DNA from: an uncultured Clostridia bacterium
Lineage (GTDB): Bacteria > Bacillota > Clostridia > Oscillospirales > Butyricicoccaceae
Length of the DNA: 7,099 nucleotides
Reading direction: 5' to 3'
NCBI GenBank assembly: GCA_945486175.1
Contig: CALYTA010000049.1
Location: 1 to 7,099 of the forward strand
The notes under the pieces are model-generated. The model saw only the letters and a program-made list of their open reading frames with translations. It ran no database searches and was not told where the DNA came from. Shown here piece after piece: positions 1-5,978 of this stretch. Position numbers and translations under genes: made by a program. Every line of letters begins with the position of its first letter. Within the stretch, counting starts at the first letter, position 1.

Positions 1-52
1 ACCCACGTGTTCAGCTTGGAAGGCTGACATTCTACCATTGAACTACACCCGC
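1..52 (-). tRNA. tRNA-Gly (anticodon UCC), 3' part cut by window edge
   Basis: Read on the minus strand from 52, the sequence begins GCGGGTG (5' acceptor strand), TA, then a D arm with stem GTTC/GAAT and the loop AATGGTA. The anticodon arm follows, with stem TCAGC/GCTGA and loop CTTCCAA, so the anticodon is TCC (positions 20-18). It decodes GGA and perhaps GGG. The variable region and the start of the T stem (GTGGGT) reach position 1. The remaining T arm and the 3' acceptor strand lie outside the window. It is the most downstream element of the minus-strand gene run but has its own strong promoter, so its expression need not depend on the protein genes. Confidence 0.95.
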
Positions 53-149
53 AGGTTTTTCACAATGCTTATATAGTATACCAATCGATTCGTTTGCTGT
101 CAACACTTTTTAGGAACAAACTTGAAAAAATTTTTGTGAAAACCTGCGG
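49..149. repeat. 16/17-nt inverted repeat bracketing the tRNA promoter
   Basis: The arms are 49-65 and 134-149. The reverse complement of the first reads TTGTGAAAAACCTGCGG and the second reads TTGTGAAAACCTGCGG, so they are identical apart from one A in the A-run. The 68-base interval between them holds the -35 and -10 boxes of the tRNA promoter. The first arm runs four bases into the tRNA acceptor strand. RNA reading through from the upstream genes could pair the two arms and sequester the tRNA 5' end. The match is seen directly; its function is not known. Confidence 0.7.
75..103 (-). promoter_or_regulatory. Sigma-A promoter of tRNA-Gly
   Basis: On the minus strand there is a perfect -35 box TTGACA (103-98), a 17-base spacer and a -10 box TATACT (80-75) with one mismatch to TATAAT. 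Transcription should start near position 68, about 16 bases before the mature tRNA 5' end at 52, leaving a short leader for RNase P to remove. This is the best promoter in the window. It lies inside the loop of an inverted repeat (49-65 and 134-149). Confidence 0.85.
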
Positions 150-155
150 AAGCAG
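144..155 (-). terminator. Weak hairpin downstream of the 73-residue gene
   Basis: On the minus strand, CTGC-TTCC-GCAG forms a short 4-bp stem with a tetraloop, 11 bases after the stop codon of the small membrane-protein gene. It is followed by GTTTTC and, farther on, an AAAAATTTTTT stretch. It is the only terminator-like structure before the tRNA promoter. The stem is short and the T-run is broken, so termination here may be inefficient. Confidence 0.3.
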
Positions 156-165
156 AAAAAAGGCA

Positions 166-387
166 TTATGTATTGAGAAGCGCGCCGTAATGCTGGTACA
201 TGGTGATGGCGAGTGTGACGAGAAAAATGGCAATGAGCAGGCGGGTGCACCACTTGAGCTGCTTCTGCTTTTTCGCCCGTTCCGCGCTGTCGCCCTTGTT
301 GACCTTCTCAACCTGGTTCATCAGGATGACCGTCGGGATGAGGACGATGACGAGTGCAATGATTAAAATAAGTCTCCAGGACTGCAT
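166..387 (-). CDS. Small two-TM membrane protein of unknown function (73 aa)
   Basis: I do not recognise a named family. The protein has a hydrophobic helix at about residues 5-23, a charged 25-residue loop rich in Lys, Glu and Gln (about 24-48), and a second helix at about 49-65. It should be an integral membrane hairpin. The start chosen is the ATG at 387-385, which has AGAGG about 9 bases upstream. A longer frame beginning at 474 would add a polar stretch that overlaps the intercistronic stem-loop and has no obvious ribosome site, so I reject it. The gene follows the Clp ATPase gene by 95 bases on the same strand and may be its last operon partner, although a stem-loop lies between them. 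The helix-basic loop-helix layout suits a small membrane adaptor or structural protein, but nothing in it points to a specific task. Confidence 0.7.
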   Translation of the reverse strand: MQSWRLILIIALVIVLIPTVILMNQVEKVNKGDSAERAKKQKQLKWCTRLLIAIFLVTLAITMYQHYGALLNT

Positions 388-439
388 GATAGGTACCTCT
401 GTCGATGAAATAAAAAGGGGAGGAAAGCGCCGCACAGCG

Positions 440-472
440 GGCTGAGAGGGCATCTGTTCCGCCCTCCCAGCC
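440..472 (-). terminator. Stem-loop after the Clp ATPase gene (no T-tract)
   Basis: The inverted repeat GGCTG-A-GAGGGC (440-451) and GCCCTC-C-CAGCC (461-472) gives 11 pairs with one mismatch around a 9-base loop, starting 10 bases after the Clp stop codon. No T-run follows directly in the minus direction; a CCCCTTTTT stretch occurs only about 20 bases later. It may be a partial terminator, or a 3'-end stabiliser that lowers expression of the small gene downstream. The base pairing is clear; the role is inference. Confidence 0.5.
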
Positions 473-482
473 ATGCTGTCAG

Positions 483-2837
483 TTAAATCGTGTCAATTTT
501 CACACCGGATTCATCCGCCGTGACATGCGCGCCGGACAGCGGGCGTTCCCAGGCGGAAATGATGCGGTTTGCCAGCTCATCCTCCACCTGCTTTTCAATC
601 GTGCGGCGCAGGTTGCGCGCGCCGAATTTGACGGAGAACGACTGCTCGACCAGATAATCGACGAGTGCATCGTCCCAGGTCAGGCGGATCTCGTTGTCCG
701 CGAGGGAATCGCGCAGCTGGCCCAGCATGATTGCCGCAATGGCGCGGAAATCGTCCTTTGTCAGATGGTCGAACGAAATGATGTCATCGATGCGGTTGAG
801 GAATTCCGGACGCATGATTTCCTCCAGCGCCTTGAGCGCACGGTCTTCGTTCTGCTCGGAGAGCGATTTGCCGAAGCCCATCGAGCCGCCGGAACGGTCA
901 GAGCCCGCGTTGGATGTCATGACAATGATGGCGTTTTCAAACGATACGGTGCGGCCCTGTGCATCGGTGATGCGGCCGTCGTCGAGCACCTGGAGCAGGA
1001 TGTTGAGCACATCCGGATGTGCCTTTTCGATCTCATCGAACAGGACGACGGAATACGGGCGGCGGCGGATCTTCTCGGTCAGCTGGCCTGCCTCGTCAAA
1101 GCCGACATAGCCGGGAGGCGAGCCGATCAGACGGGAAACCGTGTGCTTTTCCATGTATTCCGACATATCCAGCCGGATGAGCGATTCCGGCGTGTCGAAC
1201 AGGTCTTCTGCCAGTGCCTTGACCAGTTCGGTCTTGCCGACGCCGGTCGGGCCGACAAACAGGAACGAAACCGGCTTGTGCTTCGGGCTGATGCCCGCGC
1301 GCGAACGGCGCACGGCATGTGCCACCGCCGAGACAGCCTTTTCCTGTCCGACGACGCGCTTGTGCAGGCGCTCTTCCAGACCGGTCAGGCGGGAAAATTC
1401 CTGCTCACAGACCTTGGAGGCGGGGACGCCTGTCCACAACTCGATGACCGAGGCGAGATGCTCGCCTGTCAGCTCCGGTACCGGGATTTTGCGCAGCTCG
1501 ACGAGCTTGTTCTCCGTCTGGAGCTCCAGGCTCTTCAGCTCCGCCATGTGTTCATACACTTCGTTGTTCTGCTCCTGCTGCAGCAGGTCTTCCTGCTCGC
1601 GGTGGATGGCTTCCAGCTTGTCGTTGAGTGCGGGGATTTCCGCTGTTGCCGGGCTGTCCAGATTCAGGCGGGAGCACGCCTCATCGATGAGGTCAATCGC
1701 CTTGTCCGGCAGGTAGCGGTCGGTGATATAGCGCTCGGACAGCGCAGCTGCCTGCTGGCAGATGGCATCCGGAATGCGTACGCCGTGGAACTCTTCATAA
1801 TAGCCGCGCACGCCCATCAGAATCTTTGCGGTGTCCGCGATCGACGGCTCATTGATGGAAACCGGCTGGAAGCGGCGCTCGAGCGCGGCGTCTTTTTCGA
1901 TATATTTGCGGTATTCCGCGAAGGTCGTCGCGCCGATGACCTGGATTTCTCCGCGCGAAAGCGCCGGCTTGAGGATATTGGCGGCGTTCATGGAGCCTTC
2001 CGCGTCGCCTGCGCCGACGATATTGTGCACCTCGTCGATGACAAGGATGATGTTGCCGAGCGCCTTGACCTCGTTGATGAGGCCCTTCATGCGGCCCTCA
2101 AACTGTCCGCGGAACTGTGTGCCCGCGACGAGTGCGGTCAGGTCGAGCAGATGGACTTCCTTGTTTTTCAGCTTATACGGCACATCGCCCTTGGCGATGC
2201 GGATGGCAAGCCCCTCCGCGACCGCTGTCTTGCCGACGCCCGGTTCACCGATGAGGCACGGATTGTTTTTCTGCCTGCGGTTGAGAATCTGGATGACGCG
2301 TTCGGTTTCGCTTTCACGGCCGACAATGGCATCCAGCTGGCCCAGGCGCGCGCGCGCCGTCAGGTCGGTGCAGTAAGCGGACAGGTTCTTGCGTTTTTTC
2401 GCCTCTTTTTTCTTGCGGCGGCGGTCTTCCTCGGTTTCAGTCGCACCGCCGTTCTGGGCATTGCTGCCGGTGGACGGGTCGCCGTTCTGCGAGAACATTT
2501 TTTCAAGAAACGGGAAGGTGTGCGTGCGGCCAAAATCAAAGGCATCATCCGCCTCCTGCTGCGCGCTGACTTCGTCATCATACTCGTTGTCCTCGTCGTC
2601 GTAATCCTCTGATTCGGTGTTGGCGAGCGCGTGCATGTTGGTCATTTCATTGGTGATCTGGTCGAGATCGTCATCGGTAATGCCCATCTGGCGCATCAGG
2701 CCGTCAATCGGCTTGAGACCCAGCTCACGGGCACATTTCAGGCAGTAGCCTTCATTGGATGCGGAGCCCTCTTCCATCTTGGAAATAAACACGACTGCCA
2801 CGTTTTTGTGGCAGCGGGAGCAAAGTGGCATATGCAT
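483..2837 (-). CDS. ClpE-like AAA+ unfoldase with N-terminal zinc finger (784 aa)
   Basis: This is a class I (two AAA+ domain) Clp/HSP100 ATPase that would unfold substrates in the cytoplasm and feed them to ClpP. The N-terminus lacks the Clp N-domain. It carries a zinc finger C6-x2-C9 and C32-x2-C35, like McsA and Bacillus ClpE. An acidic stretch (about 76-98) and a basic stretch (about 138-150) link it to the motor. D1 has Walker A GEPGVGKT (197-204), Walker B with D268-E269 and Arg residues 321-322. A short coiled-coil middle region spans about 400-450. D2 has Walker A GPTGVGKT (529-536), Walker B with D601-E602, sensor 1 TSN (641-643) and sensor 2 GARNLRR (739-745). MGF at 653-655 sits where ClpC/ClpE carry the ClpP-docking loop. 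It is longer than Bacillus ClpE (about 700), mainly in the linker. Start: the ATG at 2837 has AAAGGA 11 bases upstream; the ATG two codons later is an alternative. No ctsR, mcsA or mcsB is adjacent. ClpC-like naming is possible; ClpE fits better because of the N-terminus. Confidence 0.93.
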   Translation of the reverse strand: MHMPLCSRCHKNVAVVFISKMEEGSASNEGYCLKCARELGLKPIDGLMRQMGITDDDLDQITNEMTNMHALANTESEDYDDEDNEYDDEVSAQQEADDAFDFGRTHTFPFLEKMFSQNGDPSTGSNAQNGGATETEEDRRRKKKEAKKRKNLSAYCTDLTARARLGQLDAIVGRESETERVIQILNRRQKNNPCLIGEPGVGKTAVAEGLAIRIAKGDVPYKLKNKEVHLLDLTALVAGTQFRGQFEGRMKGLINEVKALGNIILVIDEVHNIVGAGDAEGSMNAANILKPALSRGEIQVIGATTFAEYRKYIEKDAALERRFQPVSINEPSIADTAKILMGVRGYYEEFHGVRIPDAICQQAAALSERYITDRYLPDKAIDLIDEACSRLNLDSPATAEIPALNDKLEAIHREQEDLLQQEQNNEVYEHMAELKSLELQTENKLVELRKIPVPELTGEHLASVIELWTGVPASKVCEQEFSRLTGLEERLHKRVVGQEKAVSAVAHAVRRSRAGISPKHKPVSFLFVGPTGVGKTELVKALAEDLFDTPESLIRLDMSEYMEKHTVSRLIGSPPGYVGFDEAGQLTEKIRRRPYSVVLFDEIEKAHPDVLNILLQVLDDGRITDAQGRTVSFENAIIVMTSNAGSDRSGGSMGFGKSLSEQNEDRALKALEEIMRPEFLNRIDDIISFDHLTKDDFRAIAAIMLGQLRDSLADNEIRLTWDDALVDYLVEQSFSVKFGARNLRRTIEKQVEDELANRIISAWERPLSGAHVTADESGVKIDTI

Positions 2838-2857
2838 AGGGATATTTTTCCTTTCCG

Positions 2858-2891
2858 GAGCGTGTGCGGAATATGGGATAGCGACACGCTC
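2858..2891 (-). promoter_or_regulatory. Stem-loop in the leader of the Clp ATPase gene
   Basis: The perfect 8-bp inverted repeat GAGCGTGT (2858-2865) and ACACGCTC (2884-2891) encloses an 18-base loop in the 75-base gap between cvpA and the Clp gene. On the minus-strand transcript the stem ends a few bases before the AAAGGA ribosome site. It could affect RNA processing or translation of the ATPase. It is not followed by a T-run, so a plain terminator is unlikely. It does not match the CIRCE (HrcA) or CtsR heptad consensus. Confidence 0.45.
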
Positions 2892-2912
2892 TCACAAAAA
2901 CGACAGGGCGCA

Positions 2913-3605
2913 TTACGCCTCTGTCGGATTGGCTTCAAACAGGGAGACACCGTCATTCCAGCCCACCAGATGACGGGCGATGGAGGAATTCTCCATGACA
3001 GACGGCGAGAGAAAACCGACGTCGGAATAGACGGCGGGAACAAACAGCTTCAGTGCCCACATGACACAGGTGCACAGCACAAGGCCGGTCGCCGCGCCGA
3101 GCACACCGCCCAGCAGCGCATTGCACGAATGCAGCACCGGGAGATTGGTCAGCACGCCGAGTGCGGATACAATCACATGAAGCAGCAGCTTGGTGATGAA
3201 AAATGCAGCGATGAACACGAGGATATATGCCGCAGTCTCACTTACCGATCGGGAGATCGCATTGGCCAGCGCCTGCTGCGGGTTCTGGCTGGACTGGAGC
3301 ACATCGAGCGACACACCATGCGATGCAAGGATGCCCTGCAGATAACCGGAGATGTTGTTCCAGGTATCCTCCACGGAATTGACTGCCTGTGTCAGTTCCG
3401 GCATGCGCTCTACAACAGAGCCGGCTGCGTAAGGCATGAGCAGTTCGCCTACAGGCTGCTTGAAATAGGAAGCGGCAATGAGCGCTGCCACCAGGGAAAT
3501 CAGGGAGCCAAAGGTATACGCAACCGTGGCCACAAAGCCTCTCCGCACGCCAAAAAAGGCATACAGGGCAATGATGAGCAGGATAATCCAGTCAATTGTG
3601 GTCAT
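2913..3605 (-). CDS. CvpA-family integral membrane protein (230 aa)
   Basis: The protein resembles the CvpA (colicin V production) family, which has a wide distribution and poorly defined envelope roles. The N-terminus has the family pattern: a hydrophobic helix beginning with IDWI (about 4-19), then GVRRGF (19-24), then a second helix (about 27-46). A polar, mostly helical segment spans about 50-122. Two more hydrophobic segments lie at about 125-152 and 163-189, the latter containing the glycine-rich NALLGGVLGAATG stretch typical of the family. The C-terminal tail is short and soluble. Length is near or slightly above typical members. The start ATG at 3605 has AAAGGA about 11 bases upstream. 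The gene lies 45 bases after the DUF5711-like gene and 75 bases before the Clp gene, which fits co-transcription. Function here cannot be told from sequence. Confidence 0.85.
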   Translation of the reverse strand: MTTIDWIILLIIALYAFFGVRRGFVATVAYTFGSLISLVAALIAASYFKQPVGELLMPYAAGSVVERMPELTQAVNSVEDTWNNISGYLQGILASHGVSLDVLQSSQNPQQALANAISRSVSETAAYILVFIAAFFITKLLLHVIVSALGVLTNLPVLHSCNALLGGVLGAATGLVLCTCVMWALKLFVPAVYSDVGFLSPSVMENSSIARHLVGWNDGVSLFEANPTEA

Positions 3606-3633
3606 AACAGATTCCGTCCTTTCTGAAAATTCC

Positions 3634-3660
3634 CGGCGGCCAGCTGCGGCTCAGCCGCCG
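3634..3660 (-). promoter_or_regulatory. GC-rich stem-loop spanning the DUF5711-like stop codon
   Basis: CGGCGGC (3634-3640) and GCCGCCG (3654-3660) form a perfect 7-bp GC stem with a 13-base loop that contains the TGA stop (3653-3651). On the minus transcript it is followed by GGGAATTTTC, a poor T-tract. It may act as a leaky terminator or an RNA-stability element between this gene and cvpA. Confidence 0.4.
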
Positions 3661-4910
3661 TCGGAATTGAGATCTTTGAGGGGATTGCCGATATTCAGCA
3701 CGCGCGCCTGGCTGCTGAACAGCGCAATGGCTGTGCCGCCGGAACGCATATAAACGCGGGACACGCCCGCGAGATTGGTCTGCTGGTCGATTTCACGCAG
3801 GCTCTTGGAATAGAAGGTGACTGTGTCACCCGTCAGCACGGCGAGCCGTCCGTCACAATAGCTGATGGAATCCGGCTCCGTGGAAAGGCTGAGCGGATTG
3901 CGCGATGCGGTACCGCGCGCGTTAATCAGCACAATATCCGCGCGGCTGGACTGCGAATACGATTCGGTCGCCAGCGCGACACAGTCGTCCGACAGGTCGA
4001 ACGCGATGAGCGAATCCGCCTGGTATTCGGTGTGGTAGCGGATCTGTCCGCCGCGTGAAACGACATACGTTGCATTGTCGCAGACAACGCAGACCGTATT
4101 GTTGCCGAGGTATTTCATGCCGAGCACGAGGCTGCCGTTCATGTCCACGTTGGTGATGGTCTCACTTTCGCTCGGCTTTTCGGTCGAATTGATGTCGGTG
4201 AAAAACAGCTTGGAAACCAGCGTCAGGCCCTCCTGCCGGAAGCAGAACAGCGCGAGGCGCTTGCCGTCGGGCGAGAGCACTGCCGACATAATATAATAGT
4301 CGGGCGAGGACCATTTATACAGCTGCTCGTTGTCGATGTTGTAGACGGTGACGGCGCTTTTATAGCCCGCCTCATCGGTCACAATGGCAACACTGCCGTT
4401 GGCGGAAATGTCCGCATTGGTCACAGGCGACTGCATCGTCTGCGAATACAGCTCGGACAGCGTGTTGGTCACGGTAAAACGGTACGCGCCGCGGTCAAAT
4501 ACCAGCAGATACTGGTTGGACGCGCGCATCACCGGGTTGGCATAGGAGAGGTTCATCTCCATCTGTGAATAGTTGCTCGGCAGCTCAAAATTCAGCGTCT
4601 TATCGCTGCAGATGGCAAGGCCGTTGCCGAACGGCAGCATGCATTTGTTCGTGCCGGACGGATAGGAGATCACCGTGGTATCGCCTGCGGAGACACGCGA
4701 CGCCGCTTTGAGCGACGAGCGGATGTTTTTCAGGCTGGTCGGCGTGAACAGCTGTAAGTTGAGCACGAGAAACAGTGCGGAAACGATGACGAGCAGCCAG
4801 CCGGTATAATGGCGGATGCGGTAAATCATCCGCAGCCTGGGGTCCGGGCTGTTCGAGATCAGATAGTCGCGCCGGGATTTGTGGCGCGCGAAATTGAGTT
4901 TGTTTGTCAT
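3651..4910 (-). CDS. Membrane-anchored DUF5711-like protein, beta-propeller-like (419 aa)
   Basis: The first 36 residues are polar and basic, followed by one transmembrane helix (about 37-54). The remaining ~365 residues are probably on the outer face of the membrane. That part is full of short beta-strand patterns with recurring motifs such as GNGLAICSD, NGSVAIVTD, LSPDGKRLALF and DGRLAVLTG, which suggests WD40/YVTN-like propeller blades. I recall this architecture as DUF5711 of Clostridia, from memory rather than by search. No catalytic motif is visible. The start is the ATG at 4910-4908, because GGGAGG lies about 6 bases upstream. An ATG eight codons earlier (4934) lies inside truA and lacks such a site. 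The start overlaps the truA stop as ATGA, implying translational coupling. It could be a sensor or scaffold, but this is a guess from fold alone. Confidence 0.75.
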   Translation of the reverse strand: MTNKLNFARHKSRRDYLISNSPDPRLRMIYRIRHYTGWLLVIVSALFLVLNLQLFTPTSLKNIRSSLKAASRVSAGDTTVISYPSGTNKCMLPFGNGLAICSDKTLNFELPSNYSQMEMNLSYANPVMRASNQYLLVFDRGAYRFTVTNTLSELYSQTMQSPVTNADISANGSVAIVTDEAGYKSAVTVYNIDNEQLYKWSSPDYYIMSAVLSPDGKRLALFCFRQEGLTLVSKLFFTDINSTEKPSESETITNVDMNGSLVLGMKYLGNNTVCVVCDNATYVVSRGGQIRYHTEYQADSLIAFDLSDDCVALATESYSQSSRADIVLINARGTASRNPLSLSTEPDSISYCDGRLAVLTGDTVTFYSKSLREIDQQTNLAGVSRVYMRSGGTAIALFSSQARVLNIGNPLKDLNSDGG

Positions 4911-5704
4911 AACAGTCCTCCCGGTGTGCCGCATTCATCCGCCAGATGGAAGGCATCCAGCTCTGGCGTACCGTCATACCACAGCCGGCTCATATACAGC
5001 CCCTGCGGCGGCAGGGTCGGCCCGGCCTGTTCGCGGTCACAGCTGTCGAGAATGCGCCGGACATCGTCCGGCGGGAATTTGCCCTGTCCCGCATACAGCA
5101 GCGTGCCGGAGATGGCGCGCACCATATTGTACAGGAAGCCGTCTGCCGAAACGCGGATGCGCACAAACCGCCCGACAGTATCCACCGAGCAGGTGAAGAT
5201 TTCACGCACGGTCGATTTGACCGGCGTGCCCATCGAGCGCACGGCGGCAAAGTCCTGCCTGCCGATGAAATGCGCTGCCGCCTGCTGCATGGCCCCGACA
5301 TCCAGCGGATAGGGGTAAAAATAGCTGCGGCTGACCGCGAATGGGTCGCGGATCCTGCCGGGGCAGATCAGATAGGTATATTCCTTGCGCGTGCACGAAA
5401 AGCGCGCGTCAAACGAATCCGGGACGACGGCGGCGCCGGACACCGCGATATCCATCGGCAGATGGGAATTGACGGCGAGCGGGAGCCGGTCCATTGGAAT
5501 CGTACAGTCGGCGTGGAAGTTTGCGACATACCGGCGGGCATGTACACCCGCATCGGTGCGCCCGACGCCGGAAACGGAAACGTCCTGCCCCAGGACAGAC
5601 GCGACTGCGTCGGTCACCGTCTGCTGGACAGTGGCGGCGTTTTTCTGGGTCTGCCAGCCGTGGTAGGCCGTGCCGTCATAGCTGAGAATGATGGCAATAT
5701 TCAA
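4907..5704 (-). CDS. truA: tRNA pseudouridine(38-40) synthase TruA (265 aa)
   Basis: TruA converts uridines 38-40 of the tRNA anticodon arm to pseudouridine in the cytoplasm. The N-terminus has the family pattern SYDGTAYHGWQ (8-18). GRTDAGVHA (48-56) holds the catalytic Asp51. FDARFS (98-103) and RKEYTYLI (106-113) carry the conserved basic and Tyr residues near the active site. FIGRQDFAAV (146-155), FLYNMVR (190-196) and PPQGLY (232-237) match later family blocks. The length is typical. The start codon is TTG at 5704-5702, with AAAGGA 10 bases upstream. It places the usual N-terminal strand correctly, and no in-frame ATG exists nearby. It is the first gene of the minus-strand run and its stop overlaps the next start by 4 bases. 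It belongs to the housekeeping set, with no sign of transfer. Confidence 0.96.
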   Translation of the reverse strand: MNIAIILSYDGTAYHGWQTQKNAATVQQTVTDAVASVLGQDVSVSGVGRTDAGVHARRYVANFHADCTIPMDRLPLAVNSHLPMDIAVSGAAVVPDSFDARFSCTRKEYTYLICPGRIRDPFAVSRSYFYPYPLDVGAMQQAAAHFIGRQDFAAVRSMGTPVKSTVREIFTCSVDTVGRFVRIRVSADGFLYNMVRAISGTLLYAGQGKFPPDDVRRILDSCDREQAGPTLPPQGLYMSRLWYDGTPELDAFHLADECGTPGGLL

Positions 5705-5775
5705 AGGACTGTTTTCCTTTCTCGAAAAGTATAACAGGCGGCTATTACAAAAGTATGAACAATTGTAAACATCAT

Positions 5776-5817
5776 AAAAATTCTTTTTCCATAGCGGTAA
5801 AAAAATACAGAATTTTT
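5776..5817. repeat. AT-rich 42-nt hairpin in the truA leader
   Basis: The outer arms AAAAATTC (5776-5783) and GAATTTTT (5810-5817) are perfect complements. An inner stem pairs TTTTTCC (5784-5790) with GG-T-AAAAA (5796-5803), with one bulged base and the loop ATAGC. The structure can form in RNA from either strand. It sits about 70 bases upstream of the truA start, downstream of the candidate truA promoter. It is low in GC and therefore weak as a terminator, but the arms are too regular to dismiss. Confidence 0.5.
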
Positions 5818-5836
5818 GGGCTTTTCCTTCCTGTCT

Positions 5837-5870
5837 ATTATAGAATACAGACCTCGGGGCAAAAATGCAA
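5837..5870 (-). promoter_or_regulatory. Candidate truA promoter
   Basis: On the minus strand, TTGCAT (5870-5865) lies 17 bases from TATTCT (5847-5842), which overlaps a perfect TATAAT (5842-5837) at 22 bases. Transcription would begin near 5830-5835 and leave a leader of about 130 bases before the truA start, including the AT-rich hairpin. The -35 box matches only half of the consensus, so this is tentative. Confidence 0.4.
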
Positions 5871-5899
5871 CGGGCAATATGGCAATTTTTCCGGTTTTA

Positions 5900-5908
5900 T
5901 GGTACGAT
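5900..5908 (+). promoter_or_regulatory. Candidate extended -10 promoter (plus strand)
   Basis: TGGTACGAT reads as an extended -10 element (TG-N-TACGAT). The sequence 17 bases upstream, TGGCAA (5880-5885), matches the -35 consensus at only three positions. Transcription would begin near 5914-5916, just ahead of the structured segment and terminator at 5924-5977. An alternative plus-strand -10 is TATTAT or TAGAAT at 5836-5846, also without a good -35. Confidence 0.3.
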
Positions 5909-5923
5909 AGCAGTGCATTGTCA

Positions 5924-5977
5924 GGCGGAGCGCCGCGCAGGCAGCGCGGATTGGGGGAAATACCCTCCGCCTTTTTT
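5924..5977 (+). terminator. Multi-stem structure with intrinsic terminator ahead of ftsK
   Basis: The outer stem GGCGGAG (5924-5930) pairs perfectly with CTCCGCC (5965-5971) and runs straight into TTTTTT (5972-5977), the layout of a rho-independent terminator on the plus strand. Enclosed are a perfect 6-bp hairpin, CCGCGC (5933-5938) with GCGCGG (5944-5949) around AGGCA, and a weaker GGG/CCC hairpin near 5953-5965. No plus-strand protein gene lies upstream, since truA points away. It must therefore end a short RNA or attenuate ftsK transcription. I could not match the fold to a known riboswitch, SRP RNA or 6S RNA. Confidence 0.65.
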
Positions 5978-5978
5978 A

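Noticed and set aside
1..149. Integrase attachment site at the tRNA
   Set aside because: The repeated sequence is inverted, touches only the tRNA 5' end, and no integrase or foreign genes are in view; att sites normally use the 3' half, which lies outside the window.
525..2612. A 695-codon open frame on the plus strand opposite the Clp gene
   Set aside because: It is exactly antisense to a well-supported AAA+ gene, is Arg/Asp/Gln-rich with no recognisable domain, and is explained by the high GC bias at third codon positions. The same holds for the long plus-strand frames at 2631-3626 and 4946-5734.
2838..2912. CIRCE or CtsR operator ahead of the Clp gene
   Set aside because: Neither the TTAGCACTC/GAGTGCTAA repeat nor tandem GGTCAAA heptads are present; only the 8-bp stem is seen.
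5924..5977. Signal recognition particle RNA, 6S RNA or a known riboswitch
   Set aside because: The conserved SRP apical motif (GGAAGGNAGCAG-like) is absent, the length is too short for 6S RNA, and no riboswitch consensus I know fits.
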